NCBI GenBank assembly: GCA_001695595.3
Contig: MBPM02000069.1
Span: 1 to 64,000, forward strand
From: Plasmopara viticola
Lineage: Eukaryota; Oomycota; Peronosporomycetes; Peronosporales; Peronosporaceae
Direction of reading: 5' to 3'
Length of the DNA: 64,000 bases
Of this stretch, positions 1-12,099 are shown piece after piece. A program made the translations under genes and the position numbers. The notes under the pieces are model-generated. The model was not told where the DNA came from. It did not search any database and saw only the letters and a list, made by a program, of their open reading frames with translations. Position 1 is the first letter of the stretch. Each line of letters begins with the position of its first letter.

Positions 1-253
1 CGACCAGCGTCAAGCACACATATGGTGACACGACGACAGCGAGGAATGCTCAGAATTCAAAACAATCAGCCGAGACACGATTAAGGTATAAGCGTCATCG
101 TAGAGTGAAAGACTGAAGACAATCAAAGAGGAGCGACATGAGTTCCGTATGTGACTTGTCTAATACAAATATTCATTTAAATGCTAATGATATTCGTAAG
201 CACTATTCCACTAATTAGCTGCTAAGTCTCAATGTTATTGCAATATTCTCTAT
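1..253. other. 3' flank, no gene seen
   Basis: AT-rich sequence downstream of the glutamate dehydrogenase stop codon. No supported reading frame, RNA gene or repeat was recognised. Confidence 0.5.
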
Positions 254-3200
254 CTAGTGCGGTGTGTCCATTCCTGCACGCACACCACCACGAGAGAGCA
301 GGTCGGCAATGTCGTCTTTATAAAGCAGCTTGGACGACCGCACATCCTGCACCAATTGTTGCACCTTCTTCTCCTGCTTGAGATACTGGAGCGCCATATT
401 GCCTAAATTCAAGTCGGGAAGCGCTTCCGTGAACTGCAAACCTTCACGGTACACAATCTTGCTGGCCAAACTGGACGCGACAATAGAGCGAAGATACGCC
501 AAAGGGACATTTTGCCGCACGCGGTCTAGTGCCAACTCACGAAGTTTAGGTGGCAAATGCTCTTCAATCAAGGTAAACAACATCTGCTGGTCTTCCTCAC
601 ACACCTCGTCAAAGTGAGCCACCACAGCGTCATGCACGCGCGTGATTGCACGACTGATGCGCTCACTAGCAGGAGGGAGGGCCGATGTTGGATCTTTTTT
701 ATATTCCCGAAAAAGGAGCTGGGCTTCGACGCGAGCCAGCGCACGCAATTTCTCAACCACTTCAACTACGAGCTCGTCCTTGACCGCAAGGAATTCGTTC
801 GTCTCGAGCAACATACTCGCCACAATCTCGTACGATGAACACACGACACCGCACTTGTTTGCCGAACTGTCCTTAACAATGACAACGCCAGCATGATCAA
901 ACAACAGTTGACGAGCTTCCGGTGTAATGAAGAGGTTTGCGCCCTCTACAATAAGCCCAGACGACGGCTTGCCATCGCTATCGAGGAATTCACGCCAATT
1001 GTTTTCATTAATCGTGTTTGGACGACCACCTGCAGGAATAAACAGGTCGCTCTTGACACGGTTGTGCATTGAATTGCGTGCACGAATGCCCTTTTGCGTG
1101 GTAATGTCGTAATTGACACCCGTGGCTGCCAACTTGGACGGGTCAAAACTCGATAGCGGCAACGAGGCATGGACTAGACGCAAGAGCTCGTGCATATCGA
1201 GACCCTGTGGATCTTCAATCACTCCCGTTCCGTCGCAAATGCCTACAATTCGGACATTTGTGCCGTAGTCACGATGGAGAATCTTAATCACGTTTCCAGC
1301 CACGTCTCCGTCCGTGCCACCCGTGATCTTGATTGTAAATGGCTGCGACTTTGGGTCAATGTTTTGCGAACGCAAGGCCACGTCCGCAAACACGGCCACG
1401 CCTTCACTCGTGACGCCATAGACCTTGTGATTAAACCCAGCATCGGGTTTAGAGCTAATAAACGCACGTGGGATCGGGTACCCACGGTACGCGGCCCGTT
1501 TGGTCATCCAGACAATGTCTTTTGGAATGATGTTTTCATCCGGACCCAAGTAAATGAGCTCATCTTTGCCATAATAGTCCACAATCTTGTCCTTCACGTC
1601 TTCATCCGTCGTATTCAAGTCCAACAACGCGTCCGAGAAAGCCTTGACACTCTTGCGTAGGATAAAGTCTCGTGGCGCCACGTCTCCAATGGGTCCAACA
1701 ATCGGGTCACACAGCACGACGGCTTTTGACCCTCCTTCCGGAATATCCTTGTTCTTGAGCTGTTGTGCAAACGCCAAGTTGTACGCTTCGTTATACTGAC
1801 GCGCACTTTCAAGAGCATGGGCATCCGTTGAGCTAGGGTACACCATTCGCAAGCCACCGCGCGCAATATCACGAAAACGCACGTGAAAGCCTTTAAATCG
1901 CCGACCGTAGATAAAGAATACACCATACGGCGTATCTTTCCCCACTGTCCCGTAACCCATAACCTGTGGGTCCATCCGCAAAGCCAAAGCGTACCGATCC
2001 CGTACAAACTTATTGGTACGTAGCGTACCACGCACGGCATCCACCATACTATTGAGCAGTAAAATCGCGTCTTCATACTCCACGTTGCAGCGAATCTCCT
2101 TCTTAAGGTCTTCCGTCAGTGTGTCCTGTTCTGCATCCGTCATGGGACTCTTTCGGACAGGATCAAATTTGAGCAAGAAAAAGTCAGCTATGCGCGATGC
2201 CAATGGCAAATTCTGATCATGTTCCAAGGTTTCCATAATCCGCGTCAACGAGTACGCAAACGGATCTTTTTTGGCCAGTACGCCGTGCAACATGTTTCCG
2301 TACGCATAAATGAGTTCTGCACGCGAAAGGCCGAGATCCGGATGCTGCAATGTCAAGTGGATGGGCCGGTCATCGACCCATTTCAAATACTTGAGGTTGC
2401 CCGAGATTTTCAGCCATTCAAATTGAAAATTCGCACGCAATGCCTCGGCACTGGGCTGAACTAGAATCCGAATCATTGCCACGTGTCCACTGTCATTCTG
2501 TGCGTCTTTGACCACGTCCAAGTGGGCACGCACAACGTTGAGATTGCAGAGCCCAAGGTACGTCGCTGCTTTTTGCATAAAACTCTTTGGAATGACATTC
2601 GAGGCTGCAATGGTCAGCATGGTCTGAGGAACGTCCGCTCGCAACTTGTTCTCGTCGCTGCGCGTCTCCCACTTGTGTTCCACCCCAACCGCAACGCCTT
2701 CGGTTCCACGAACGTGATCAAAGAGTGCCATTTGCCACGCAAGACGACGGGGGTTACTAAATTGGACGTACATGGTGTTGCATTGGGTCAGAAACAGATC
2801 GACAGCCTCGGGTGTAAAGTGATTCCCAGGGGCCGGATAGCTTGCATCCGTCGCGTATTTTCCAGATTGAAGCTCGGCACAAAAGCGTTGGATATTCGCC
2901 CGGGCCGCTTTCTCGTCAGGTGATTGGTTTAAAAACGGTTCCTGTTGCCCAAAGCGAAAAATATCCAGGCCGAGCGAATCATCCAAGGCAGTAAAAATCT
3001 TGACACGGGCAAGTGTGGCCCCATCGACTGTTTGGGGCAATTGCTCGAGCACTTCCGCCAACCGACCGGGAAAGTTCGCGCCAGAACGAAAGTGCGAATA
3101 GACGCGCCGATCCGTGGATCGGAGCATGACTTCTGGTTGCTGGGCATTCATGAGGGCCGTGATGGCATTTAAATGCTGAAGACGATCTTCTTCGTGAATC

Positions 3201-3502
3201 GATCGAAAGTATGACGGCGGCATGTTGGCGAGAAACCACGGCACGGTCTTGCTCGCGGCTTTCTTCTGGAACTTGTCCAGTGCTCGCACCAATTCGTCCT
3301 GGGAGACGCCCGTGTCGCCGCTCTGTGCTGATAAGGCGCGAGCTAGTTGGTTGTTAAGGCGACGTGAAGGCGTCGTGGCACGCCGCAGTGGAGAAACGTG
3401 CTGCATGGAGGTATGTGCTTGTTGGGCGAGGGGGATTACGAAACTATCAGGCCTAGCACAAGTAAGCGTAGAAAATCTTAGCTTGAGTCTCGTACCTTTC
3501 AT
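254..3502 (-). CDS. NAD-dependent glutamate dehydrogenase, large type
   Basis: Predicted to oxidise glutamate to 2-oxoglutarate and ammonia using NAD+, feeding amino-acid carbon into the TCA cycle. The 1082-residue frame is uninterrupted and starts at an ATG (3500-3502). That length fits the fungal/protist GDH2 class of roughly 1000-1100 residues, not the small 450-residue enzymes. Visible landmarks are the substrate-site stretch PEGGSKAVV (residues 588-596), the dinucleotide-binding run GGTDGDVAGN (728-737), DLFIPAGGRPNTI (819-831) and VEGANLFITPEAR (852-864). The first 50 residues are rich in R, S, T and A with few acids, which would suit a mitochondrial presequence (inference). No intron is needed. 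The next minus-strand gene is far away, so it looks monocistronic. Confidence 0.96.
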   Translation of the reverse strand: MKGTRLKLRFSTLTCARPDSFVIPLAQQAHTSMQHVSPLRRATTPSRRLNNQLARALSAQSGDTGVSQDELVRALDKFQKKAASKTVPWFLANMPPSYFRSIHEEDRLQHLNAITALMNAQQPEVMLRSTDRRVYSHFRSGANFPGRLAEVLEQLPQTVDGATLARVKIFTALDDSLGLDIFRFGQQEPFLNQSPDEKAARANIQRFCAELQSGKYATDASYPAPGNHFTPEAVDLFLTQCNTMYVQFSNPRRLAWQMALFDHVRGTEGVAVGVEHKWETRSDENKLRADVPQTMLTIAASNVIPKSFMQKAATYLGLCNLNVVRAHLDVVKDAQNDSGHVAMIRILVQPSAEALRANFQFEWLKISGNLKYLKWVDDRPIHLTLQHPDLGLSRAELIYAYGNMLHGVLAKKDPFAYSLTRIMETLEHDQNLPLASRIADFFLLKFDPVRKSPMTDAEQDTLTEDLKKEIRCNVEYEDAILLLNSMVDAVRGTLRTNKFVRDRYALALRMDPQVMGYGTVGKDTPYGVFFIYGRRFKGFHVRFRDIARGGLRMVYPSSTDAHALESARQYNEAYNLAFAQQLKNKDIPEGGSKAVVLCDPIVGPIGDVAPRDFILRKSVKAFSDALLDLNTTDEDVKDKIVDYYGKDELIYLGPDENIIPKDIVWMTKRAAYRGYPIPRAFISSKPDAGFNHKVYGVTSEGVAVFADVALRSQNIDPKSQPFTIKITGGTDGDVAGNVIKILHRDYGTNVRIVGICDGTGVIEDPQGLDMHELLRLVHASLPLSSFDPSKLAATGVNYDITTQKGIRARNSMHNRVKSDLFIPAGGRPNTINENNWREFLDSDGKPSSGLIVEGANLFITPEARQLLFDHAGVVIVKDSSANKCGVVCSSYEIVASMLLETNEFLAVKDELVVEVVEKLRALARVEAQLLFREYKKDPTSALPPASERISRAITRVHDAVVAHFDEVCEEDQQMLFTLIEEHLPPKLRELALDRVRQNVPLAYLRSIVASSLASKIVYREGLQFTEALPDLNLGNMALQYLKQEKKVQQLVQDVRSSKLLYKDDIADLLSRGGVRAGMDTPH

Positions 3503-4678
3503 TTCTAATAAGCGACTAGAAGCGAATCCGCAGTTAGGGCGGGGGTATCAAAATTCGCGTCTAAATCTCGATATAAAATTCAAAGACGACCTGTATCTCT
3601 TTTTTAAATATTCTTTGTCGCTTATGAAGAATGAGAGGTGGGACCGGGCGGCTGTATTTGCAGACCTTTCTGCTGCTAAGGAGCTGGAACTCGTTACAAC
3701 ATTTAGTCTCTACTCGCAAATGTAATGCTCTAGGACCTATGTACACACACTTTAGTAGCCCCCGCACTTATGGTCTGCTGTGAAGCTCAAGCCGAGATTT
3801 TTAGGTTTTACTGTTGTAGAAGAAACCAAAACTTTTCTTCTTAGTCATAACGGTTAAGATGGCCTTTAAAGGGGCCATGATCGCAGACAATTTGATCCAT
3901 GTGGCTTTCAATTTCTTTTACCCGGGAGGCCGGGCTACTACAATGTTTCGTGCTCATGTAGTGATACAATTGTTAACAATTAGATGCTCGGCAACTTAAT
4001 AGTGCCCAAGCTTGCTTTTCTGTAATAAAGATGGAGCGCGAGCTCTAAATATGCGATCCCAGAATAAGCAAGCTGACTGCCGTTCACTATTCGAGCGCTG
4101 CGTTCCAAACAAGTCATATAACTGCGGCTTAACGGTACTCAATTTTTCAAGTTAAAAACCACTCCCATGTAAAAGAAGATCTGCTGGATATAATCTCTGG
4201 GTGTACATTGTGCAGTGCGCCGAGAGCATTGTTGGACGGTTACTACCACATAAGAATGATTGATTTGGATAAAAATTTTCTCTCGAAGCAGTAAGTAGGC
4301 CTAGCGACATACTACAAGAGCTTTTTGTGATCAAATGCCCCGAAAATGTTTTGTCGTCTAGTTGCACACTTGTTTTGACCATTATTGGACATACTTTGAC
4401 AATATGTTTGTCCTCAGCCGTTTTTGAGGGGCAGTCGTCCCTGAAAACAAGATTTTGCAGTCTCAAGGAGCTTGGGAATTTGCACAAATATCCAAAACTG
4501 CGTCTTAGCGCCAGAGAAAAACTAAATTTTCACCCAATTTAAAAGGTATATGCATGGAGGCGTTTCTTCCGAGCCAACGCTATTGAATTATCGTAAAAAG
4601 ATGGTTTGGTCAGAGACACTCGAATGGAAGTGATGCGATCCGGTCAGCGCTGTTACACTAATCAAGTAGTCAATTGCC
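3503..4678. other. Gene-poor interval
   Basis: This stretch holds the upstream region of the glutamate dehydrogenase gene and low-complexity AT-rich DNA. The reading frames here are short, start at non-ATG codons or show no recognisable domain. No gene is called. Confidence 0.5.
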
Positions 4679-4930
4679 GATGTCAGCAGCATTTCGTCTA
4701 GTCGTGTGCTCGCAGAAACACTATGCAGTCTGTGTGCTGAGGTGCCACAATAATGGGCCAATAAATCATTAATGATTGAGTTTGCACTCAACGATGTGGT
4801 CCACGCAGCACCGGCTTCTGCATCCGTCTGTATGAATATGCTACTATCAACAGCTCCGTTGACTTTTGAAGAGCAAAGAACTCTTGGTATTCGCGTAAGA
4901 AACGCCCTGTCATAAGCATCTTGCAGATCT
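4679..4930 (+). pseudogene. Ty3/gypsy integrase remnant
   Basis: The plus-strand frame reads RVLAETLCSLCAEVPQ, a stop, then WANKSLMIEFALNDVVHAA. This follows the Ty3/gypsy integrase segment usually seen as a VLED.LRSVCAE..W...LP.VEFALNNAVHAS run. It has at least one in-frame stop and no partner domains. The copia element starting at 4936 cuts it off. An opposite-strand frame over 4588-4941 has no ATG at its claimed start and is treated as a shadow of this remnant. The same integrase segment recurs at 17.8 kb. Confidence 0.72.
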
Positions 4931-4935
4931 GAAAT

Positions 4936-5081
4936 TGTCAAAATTACACCGCTGAATGCATGTTGAACAGGTGGATGGCGTCATAGTATTTACAAGTACG
5001 TCACAGTTAGTAATTACATATTGTTGCCGTTCGTTGGTCAAGATAAATGTATTCACTTCGGTTTTTACCCTTTACTCAACA
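4936..5081 (+). repeat. 5' LTR of copia A
   Basis: 146 bp, starts TGTCAAAATTACACC and ends CTCAACA. It matches the 3' LTR at 9087-9232 with scattered substitutions. Confidence 0.95.
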
Positions 5082-5096
5082 GGTTTACAGCCGCAA
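5082..5096 (+). other. Primer-binding site of copia A
   Basis: GGTTTACAGCCGCAA lies directly against the LTR. It differs at one base from the site in element C, GGTTAACAGCCGCAA. The complement of the latter matches the anticodon arm of tRNA-Asn(GUU), suggesting a half-tRNA primer. Confidence 0.65.
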
Positions 5097-5131
5097 CAAG
5101 CCTCCCCTCACAAGCAACGCCCTCGCCCACT

Positions 5132-5990
5132 ATGGCCAACAAGCGCACCGAAGTCCTCCTAGGTACCACTGGGAGTTCAACATGGGGATGGCCCTAGCGC
5201 GGAAGGGTCTCCTGGGACACATCATGGCCGTCAAGAAAGAGAACAACGTCACTGAGGCGCGGCCGGTTGATGATGCCAAGGCGCTAGGCATCATTGCTCA
5301 AGGCGTTGAGATCCAGCACCAGACCAATATTCGATCGGTTACGCGCGCTATGGAGGCGTAGGGAACCCTCCGCGGTTTCTACAATCGCTCGACTCTTCAA
5401 AGTTGTGTTGTGATCACTTGTCGACTACATGAGTTCAGGATGGCTGGTGGTACTTCTCAGCAGTCTACCTTCGGAGTATGACTCGATTTTGTCGATTGTG
5501 GATTGAACAGCTTCTCCATTGAAGTCAAGGAGAAGCTGCTCAAAGAGTCAGAAAAGCTGCAGAGGAAAGAAGCTACACAGAAAGCGTTTCGCGTAAATGG
5601 AAATGCTAGAGGATTCAAAGGTGGAAGGGAGAATGGACGAAAGGGTGGTCCTCCACGCAATAACGGCGAATTTAAGGGCAAGTGCTTCAACTGTGACCAG
5701 TTTGGACACATAAAGCGAAACTGCCCGGCCGGAAAAAGATTCAACAGCATCGACACGGTGTTTGCTGTTGGTAAAGGGAAGTCATCAGAATGGCTGATTG
5801 ACAGTGGGGGAACTTCCCACATGACTCAACACAGAAAACACTTGTTTGATTACAAGGGCCTAGAAGCTAGCGTCGAAATTACGATTGCAGACGGAAAGAA
5901 GTTGCTTGTCAAAGGAGCCGGCACGGTGAAATTGACTGGTTTGAACGGGATGGGCATTTCGCATTATTAGAACTCTGCACATCTCCGGAC
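5132..5990 (+). pseudogene. Copia A gag and protease region, broken
   Basis: The gag frame begins at the ATG at 5132 (MANKRTEVLLG), loses a few codons relative to element C, and meets a TAG at 5359-5361 with a frameshift after it. Downstream is a CCHC zinc knuckle (5682-5723, C-F-N-C then H and C) that would bind retroelement RNA. It is followed by a protease segment with the W-L-I-D-S-G active-site motif near 5791-5808. The remaining protease sequence ends in further stops before 5990. Homologous uninterrupted stretches in elements B and C confirm the original order. Confidence 0.85.
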
Positions 5991-8900
5991 TTGACTGAAG
6001 ATTGCTGTCAGTTGGCAAGCTGGCAGAGCGTGGTATGAGTGTGGAATTTCTGCGTTCGTCATACGTCATCTGGAACAAGAATAAAGCAATTGCGTCGGGT
6101 ACAAAATTGAAAAACCGTATTTTTTTGACTGTGAGCAAGAAGAAGCATGTCTCGTCGAATATTCCTGTGCTGACAATCAGTGGGAGCTTTGGCACGCCCG
6201 AATGGGGCATCTCAGCAAGAATGCGCTGATCAGGACACAGCGCTTGACACATGGTATCCCAATAATCACGCAAAGTGTGGAAACATTGTGTGCCGGGTGT
6301 TTGAAGGGCAAGCAGACGGTCACGATGTTTCCGTCTCGTTCCCGTCTCGTTCGATGACAAAGACGACACGTGTGTTGGTGCGTGCTCACACAGATGTCAT
6401 GGAGCCAATAAAAATTATCTCGAAGGTGTGCCAAATACATTCTCACGCTTGTGAATAATTTTTACGATATTTTGTGCTTTTTCTGATCAAGAGCAAGAGT
6501 GAAGTGGCTGGCAAGTTCAAGAAGTTCCTGACGTTATACGAAACTTTTTTACAAACTCGGTTCCGTTGTCGGAACCGAGTTTCTAAACAAGAAAATGGCT
6601 GGAATATGCCGAGAGAACGGCATTGTACATCAGCGCTCCGTTCCATACAGCCCGCAGCAGAACGAAGTGGCAGAGCGTATGAACAGGACTATTATGGAGA
6701 AAGCTCGCAGCATGTTGCACTACAAGAGCGTTTCGACAAATGGTGGGCGAAAGCGGTAAATACAGCGGTTTATTTAATTAATCGCTCCAGCGATACGATT
6801 TATCCTGACATCACGCCATTCGAGCTAGCTTTCAATATGAAGCCTCAAATGGATCACCTGCGCGTATTTGGTTCGCAAGGCTGCGTTCATATTGACGATG
6901 TGGAACGGACCAAACTGGAACGCAAGAGCTTTAAATGTATCTTTCTTGGCTATGCAGAGAATGTCAAGGGCTATCGCGTGTTTGACTTGGAGATTGCCAA
7001 GATTAAAGTGACTCGCTCTGTAAAGTTGGATGATCGTGAGGTGGGCGGCATTTACGACACGCAAGAGCTCAAGCCAGAACCAATTGTTCAAGTAATTAAG
7101 AATGGTGATGAAGTCAATGTTCAGCATCAAGTGGATCGGTATTCAGTTCCTGACGATCCCATGGGAGCTGTAAAGAGACAGTCGAAAATATCGAAATGGA
7201 TGATGTCGATCGTACTCCAAGCGCCGTTGTACAGCGGCTAATGCCTTCTGAAAGCCCTGTACAAAACAGGCTTGAGCTAACGGAGTATCATCAGCCGTCC
7301 CAAGTGCAACAAGAAATCGCTTGGTGTTTCGGCCTGAAGTGGAGCGAACTTAAATATGACGTGAGCCGGTGCTAATGCTAAGAAACGGCCCCGATGATGG
7401 AGATCAACAAAAGGCAGTGAGGTCACACCGACTCCAAAGCGTGCTAGAATTGACGAAGATGGACTAATTGCGAAAGCCGTTCTTGCCTACGCCCTAAGTA
7501 TTGACGATGATACGGACTCACCGACTACTTATGCTCAAGCAATGGCAAGCGACTGTGCAATAAAATGGCGTGAAGCAATGGAAGCTGGGCTTCGCTCTCA
7601 CGAAGAGATTAAAATATGGACATTGCAGCCACGAGGAAAGATTGAATGCACAATTGGATCACGATGGGTATTTGCAAAGAAGCGTGATTAGAATGGCGCT
7701 ATCGTGCGATTCAAGGCACAACTGGTCGCGAAAGGTTTCAAGCAGAAGTATGGCGTCGACTTTTTTTAGACTTATTCCCCGGTTGCCAACATGAAATTGA
7801 TCCGAATAATTCGTGCGGTATGTGCTGAATGCGACTATCAAATGGAACAGCTGGACGTCGACACGGCTTTTCTCAATGGCGTGTTGACGGACATCGTATC
7901 TATGGAAGTTCCGCTTGGTGTTGACAATGCTCAAGGATACATATGTCAACTAAACAAGGCAATTTACGGACTGAACCAAGCAGCAAGTGCCTGGAACAAG
8001 ACAATGCATCATGTCTTCATCAGGAATTGCTTTAAGAGCTGTGGAGCAGATCAATAAGTTTATGTCAAGAGCACTGAAGAAGGTTTTGCATAGGTTGGAC
8101 TATATGTGGCTGACATGATTATCGCAGAAAGAATCAACAAAGAATTAAATCAAATATAGGAAATACTCAAGAATGCTTTCAAGATGAAGGAGCTGGGCAA
8201 GGCGCAAATTAATTTGGGTATGGAAATTGATCACGACAGGTCTGCTGGAACACTGATGATTAAACAGACGACGTGGTCAAGCGATTTGTTCTACAAAATG
8301 CTAAGAGCATTGATAAACCGTGCGTATCAGGATTGAAGTTGTCGTCAAAGCAGTCACCAACAACGGAAGAGGGACGGTCGACAATGCGGTCAAAGCCTCA
8401 TCGCTCTTTGATTGGATGCTTGCTGTACATAACGACATGTACTCGGCCTGATATTGCTTACGTGGTGACACAGCTATCACATTTCTGGAGAACCCGGGAC
8501 TGTAACATTGGAGCGCAGCAATTCGAGTAGTACGGTATTTGAAGACCACGCATCAAATCGGTATCGTTTACCGAGGATGTGGAAGCGTTGCGGTCAAAGC
8601 ATACTCGGATGCAGATTGGTCAACAACACGGATGACAGACGCTCGGTTTCAGGAATTATGGTCATGACTTCGAGCGCACCAGTGGTATTCAAGTCGAAGT
8701 ACTAGCGGACAGTTACGCTGAGCTCAGCGGAAGCTGAGTATATGGCTCTCAGTTCATGCACACAAGAAGTTCTTTGGACGCGGGCAATGCTAAAGGACAT
8801 GAGTCACGAGCAAGTTGAATGCACACAGGTTTGGGAGGACGACCGAGGTGTTAGATAACGCTGGCTACCATGCTGGGACGAAGCATGTGGACATCAAGTA

Positions 8901-9073
8901 CCACTTTATTCGTGAGAACGTGCAAAAAGGACTGTTATAGATCGATTATATCGACACGAAGAGTCAGCTTGTAGATATACTGACGAAGGCGCTTGGAACC
9001 CAAGATGATGAAGTATCTGCGCGAAGCCTTCGGAAGTAAGACCAAGTCAGCAACATAAAACCCACAGCATTAG
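5991..9073 (+). pseudogene. Copia A integrase-RT-RNase H region, broken
   Basis: Remnants in order: the integrase entry region (around 6180-6430), integrase core and C-terminal part (6474-7241, frameshifted inside), the linker, then reverse transcriptase. The RT segment at 7791-8057 includes MEQLDVDTAFLNGVL and ends at a premature stop. RNase H follows, with the ALSSAEAEYMALS-type segment near 8730. The terminal stop at 9071-9073 lies 13 bases before the 3' LTR, as in the intact element D. At least six stops or frameshifts separate these blocks, so no polyprotein can be made. Confidence 0.85.
6553..6582 (+). repeat. 12-bp perfect inverted repeat in integrase of copia A
   Basis: Arms AAACTCGGTTCC (6553-6564) and GGAACCGAGTTT (6571-6582) with a 6-base spacer. 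In the intact copy (element D) this place codes the D-N-G-T-E-F segment once. Here the left arm is a reverse-complement duplicate of it. Confidence 0.9.
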
Positions 9074-9086
9074 CGGTGAGTGGGAG

Positions 9087-9232
9087 TGTTAAACTTACAC
9101 CGCTGAATGCATTTTGAACAGGTGGATGGCGTCACAGTATTTACAAGCATGTCACAGTCAGTAACTATATATGGTAGCCGTTCATTGGTCAAGATAAATA
9201 TATTCACTTCGGTTTTTACTTTCTACTCAACA
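9087..9232 (+). repeat. 3' LTR of copia A
   Basis: 146 bp, starts TGTTAAACTTACACC and ends CTCAACA. It is followed by the GAAAT target duplication. Confidence 0.95.
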
Positions 9233-9237
9233 GAAAT

Positions 9238-12099
9238 TTAAGCCTAGTTTCTCACGCAAATGGTCGTTTGATTTTGTGAAAAATCGATTAAGTATAAGCA
9301 GCAAGACAAAAAAAAGTTCAAAGGTATATTATAAGCATGATAGATACTACACAGGTATGTAAAGGAAAGAATATTATTTTAACCAGACAATCGATCGCCT
9401 TCATTGTACATTGTTGTCGGCGAACAAAATATAACACTCTTTTATCGGACCATTCTTAATCGTGTAAATGCATGAGTCGGCGTACAGCATCAAACCCTTT
9501 CAAGACGATGTCGACATACACAATATTTTATGTGGAACGTTTAAGAGGTACTGTAACAACAGATTAAACTCGAAATCGGATACTTTATTGGACTTTAGAC
9601 CGTAGTGGTTTATAATCGCATGTTTGGTATTGGTAGTCAGCATTTTGTGGTTGGCCGGTCAATCTTCCTCCATCAAGAAGTACTATGATTATTCTGGTGA
9701 AAGATGTCCAAGGGCAACTGAGTCAGTCTCTCATTAGCCGGTCGACCTCTCTTTATCTCGAGGTATGCGGATACGCTTTTTACTTCTTACTAGACGGGAA
9801 TAAACTGCGGAATGCTAACATGTACTACATTTACACTACGCTAATTGCGGTTATGTCAGCAAGAATTACGCGTGACCGGTAAGCTGACAATCAAAATTGT
9901 TCAATCATTTTCTAGAAATTTTGATCAGCGTATAAGCTTACGTGGCTCGAAATTTTGCTGAGTAATTCAGGTGGACCAGCAGGCTAAGGCCGAAACTAAA
10001 TCAAAAGTCTAAATTTTGAGAAAGCCTGTGAGCTTCCGAGCTTCATAAATGATTTACTTGAATGCAAATAGCTCGTCCTTGGTACAAGTGGATCTATGTT
10101 CTTTGCGCCTGTTGGTGTGCATGTTTTTTCGACACTGATTGTTCACTATAGCTCTGCTCTGGTGTGGCTCGACCTCATCCTTTCGGCTGTCCCTCCACAT
10201 CCAACTGTTAATGGCTATGGTTGTGGAAACAAACGGCTCTGATTAGCCGAAAAAGGTCTAAGCTCTTGCTGCTATCTGTTGCGTTTATTTCTTGATATAA
10301 AAGCTCTTCACAAGCCTCTTATCTAGTTGTGGCATTACAAATAATAGCTTGATAGCTATATACGTCTGTCATTTGGTTTGGTGGTGCGTACAGTTCGAAG
10401 AAGATTGAGAAACGGAGGATGTAACAGGTCCATGATACAAGCTATTGAACTGACAACAGAATCAGGTGAGCACTAGAGCAAGGCGTGAAGTCTATCACAA
10501 AAGGGCTAAAGGTGAGTACAAGGATTGAAAAGCAAGGCTACGGAAGAAGACTGCTTGTAGAAAAGAAAAGAGGCTGCTTGTTGGCACGATCTATCAAAAT
10601 TATAAGGATCAACGAGAATACGACGGTGAGCACAACCGTGATGTGCAACGACCTGAGAGGTGCTTTCGTAGGCAGCGAATATAGTTAAAGGAATACCGAT
10701 GATAGCCAAGAGCTCGTTCTGAGTCTAGTCTAAAGGCATGGTGGTCACTACCTTGGACGCAAAGATGAGAGATTTTGGCCAGCAGAGCTTCACTAAAGAC
10801 TATGCCTTAGAGTCTACTGGAAGCTGTAGGCAAAGAATGTTAGCCAGGGTGCGGCCTGACAAAGTTTGCTTTGTCTTCGTACTTGACCTTGCTAGAAAGA
10901 CGAGTTTGGGTGGCCATTCGTCAGGATTTATAGTGCCTATAGCTACCGTCGTATCAGGTCGGAAAACTGAGCGACCGAGTTTTCACAAGGCTTGTGCGAT
11001 TTTGGAGAGCGTACAAATTCTAAAGCTTAGGATATTAAGACCTATCTGCCAACGATATGCACGAGAAGCAAGTGTGCACGTAAATATAATCCAACAAAGA
11101 GCGGTATAAGCCACAACTTCTACAGGTTAAGCCTGCTTTTTAAGCAGTTAGGGTATAAGCCGTCCATAAGTAAACTTGCTTGAAATGTGGCGCCCAAATA
11201 ACGAAGGGCAGGCACCTAACTGGAGCGTTTATTAGACATATTATTGCTCTTAAATATTCCATCGAGCGCTTCTTGGCCTCGAAAACACTTATTGGTGGGT
11301 GTTTAGCTTTCAGGTAGATTAGTTTATATACCACGCGCTCCTAGCTTTCTGATCATGGTCTTTAAAAAGCCATCTCTACCTATGTGATCTAGAAGAATTT
11401 AACCCTTAATCGTGAGTAGCTTAGATTACAGTAGGTGCGGCTGCTAGGGCTACCGAGGTCTGTCCCCAAAACAAAGCTGTGCTAGTAGGAATTTGTTGAG
11501 TTGGCGAGCTTTAGCTGCTTAGCAACAGGGAGGGCTGCAAATGCAGCCGCTTTAGATCCATAAAGAGCAGCACAAACTGCGCGTCTAACCGATGCAAAAA
11601 TTGGTACGATCCAACCCGATGAGGGGCCAGGTAGACAACTTATTTGCGTGTCAAGTAACAAGCGGACTTGACGGAGTCACACACATTGCACTTTAGGTAC
11701 GATTAGCTGGTGAGGGATGCTTAAGAAAATTCAAATTAATTTGTATATAAATAGCTTGGCTATACCTTCTATACTTGATAACCAATATCGTAATTATTGA
11801 AGAAAGTGTATCGTCCAATATAAATACCAATAGAATTTCCAATAGAGGACCAGCTTTTTTTATCAAATCCCTCTCTTGAGTAATCATGTAATCGACACGA
11901 GTCTCAAAGCTACAATCTTAAAGGCGGACCTCGATAGTGGCAACTGCACACTCAAGACAGTCAAATAAAGTGCACGCACGAAGTTGGAAAAATCTAGCGC
12001 AATCTATACAACAAAAAGCTTAGTTCATGCATGCAAGCTGTATTAAGGCTTACAAATCTACACAAAACATTGTCAAAACAGTTCAGCAACGTCGTGCAC
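9238..12099. other. Gene-poor interval with coding-like debris
   Basis: No gene can be supported. The stretch 10474-10688 reads as a basic, lysine/arginine-rich frame broken by a single TGA, and 10738-11109 is an ATG-started 123-codon frame with no recognisable domain. Both could be decayed genes or transposon debris. A 65-codon ATG frame at 9685-9882 also shows no recognised domain. Confidence 0.4.

Larger units (their letters stand above)
4936..9232 (+). mobile_element. Copia element A (complete, inactivated)
   Basis: Ty1/copia LTR retrotransposon with two 146-bp LTRs (4936-5081 and 9087-9232) that begin TG and end CA. It is flanked by an exact 5-bp target duplication, GAAAT (4931-4935 and 9233-9237). 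Domain order is gag with a zinc knuckle, aspartic protease, integrase, reverse transcriptase, RNase H, which is diagnostic of copia. The primer site (5082-5096) abuts the 5' LTR and a purine-rich tract (9074-9086) abuts the 3' LTR. Many stops and frameshifts, including a local inverted duplication at 6553-6582, make it non-autonomous. It landed in an older gypsy remnant. Confidence 0.95.

Noticed and set aside
4588..4941. 117-codon minus-strand frame beside copia A
   Set aside because: It begins at a TTG within the LTR, has no ATG near its start, and overlaps a gypsy integrase remnant on the opposite strand.
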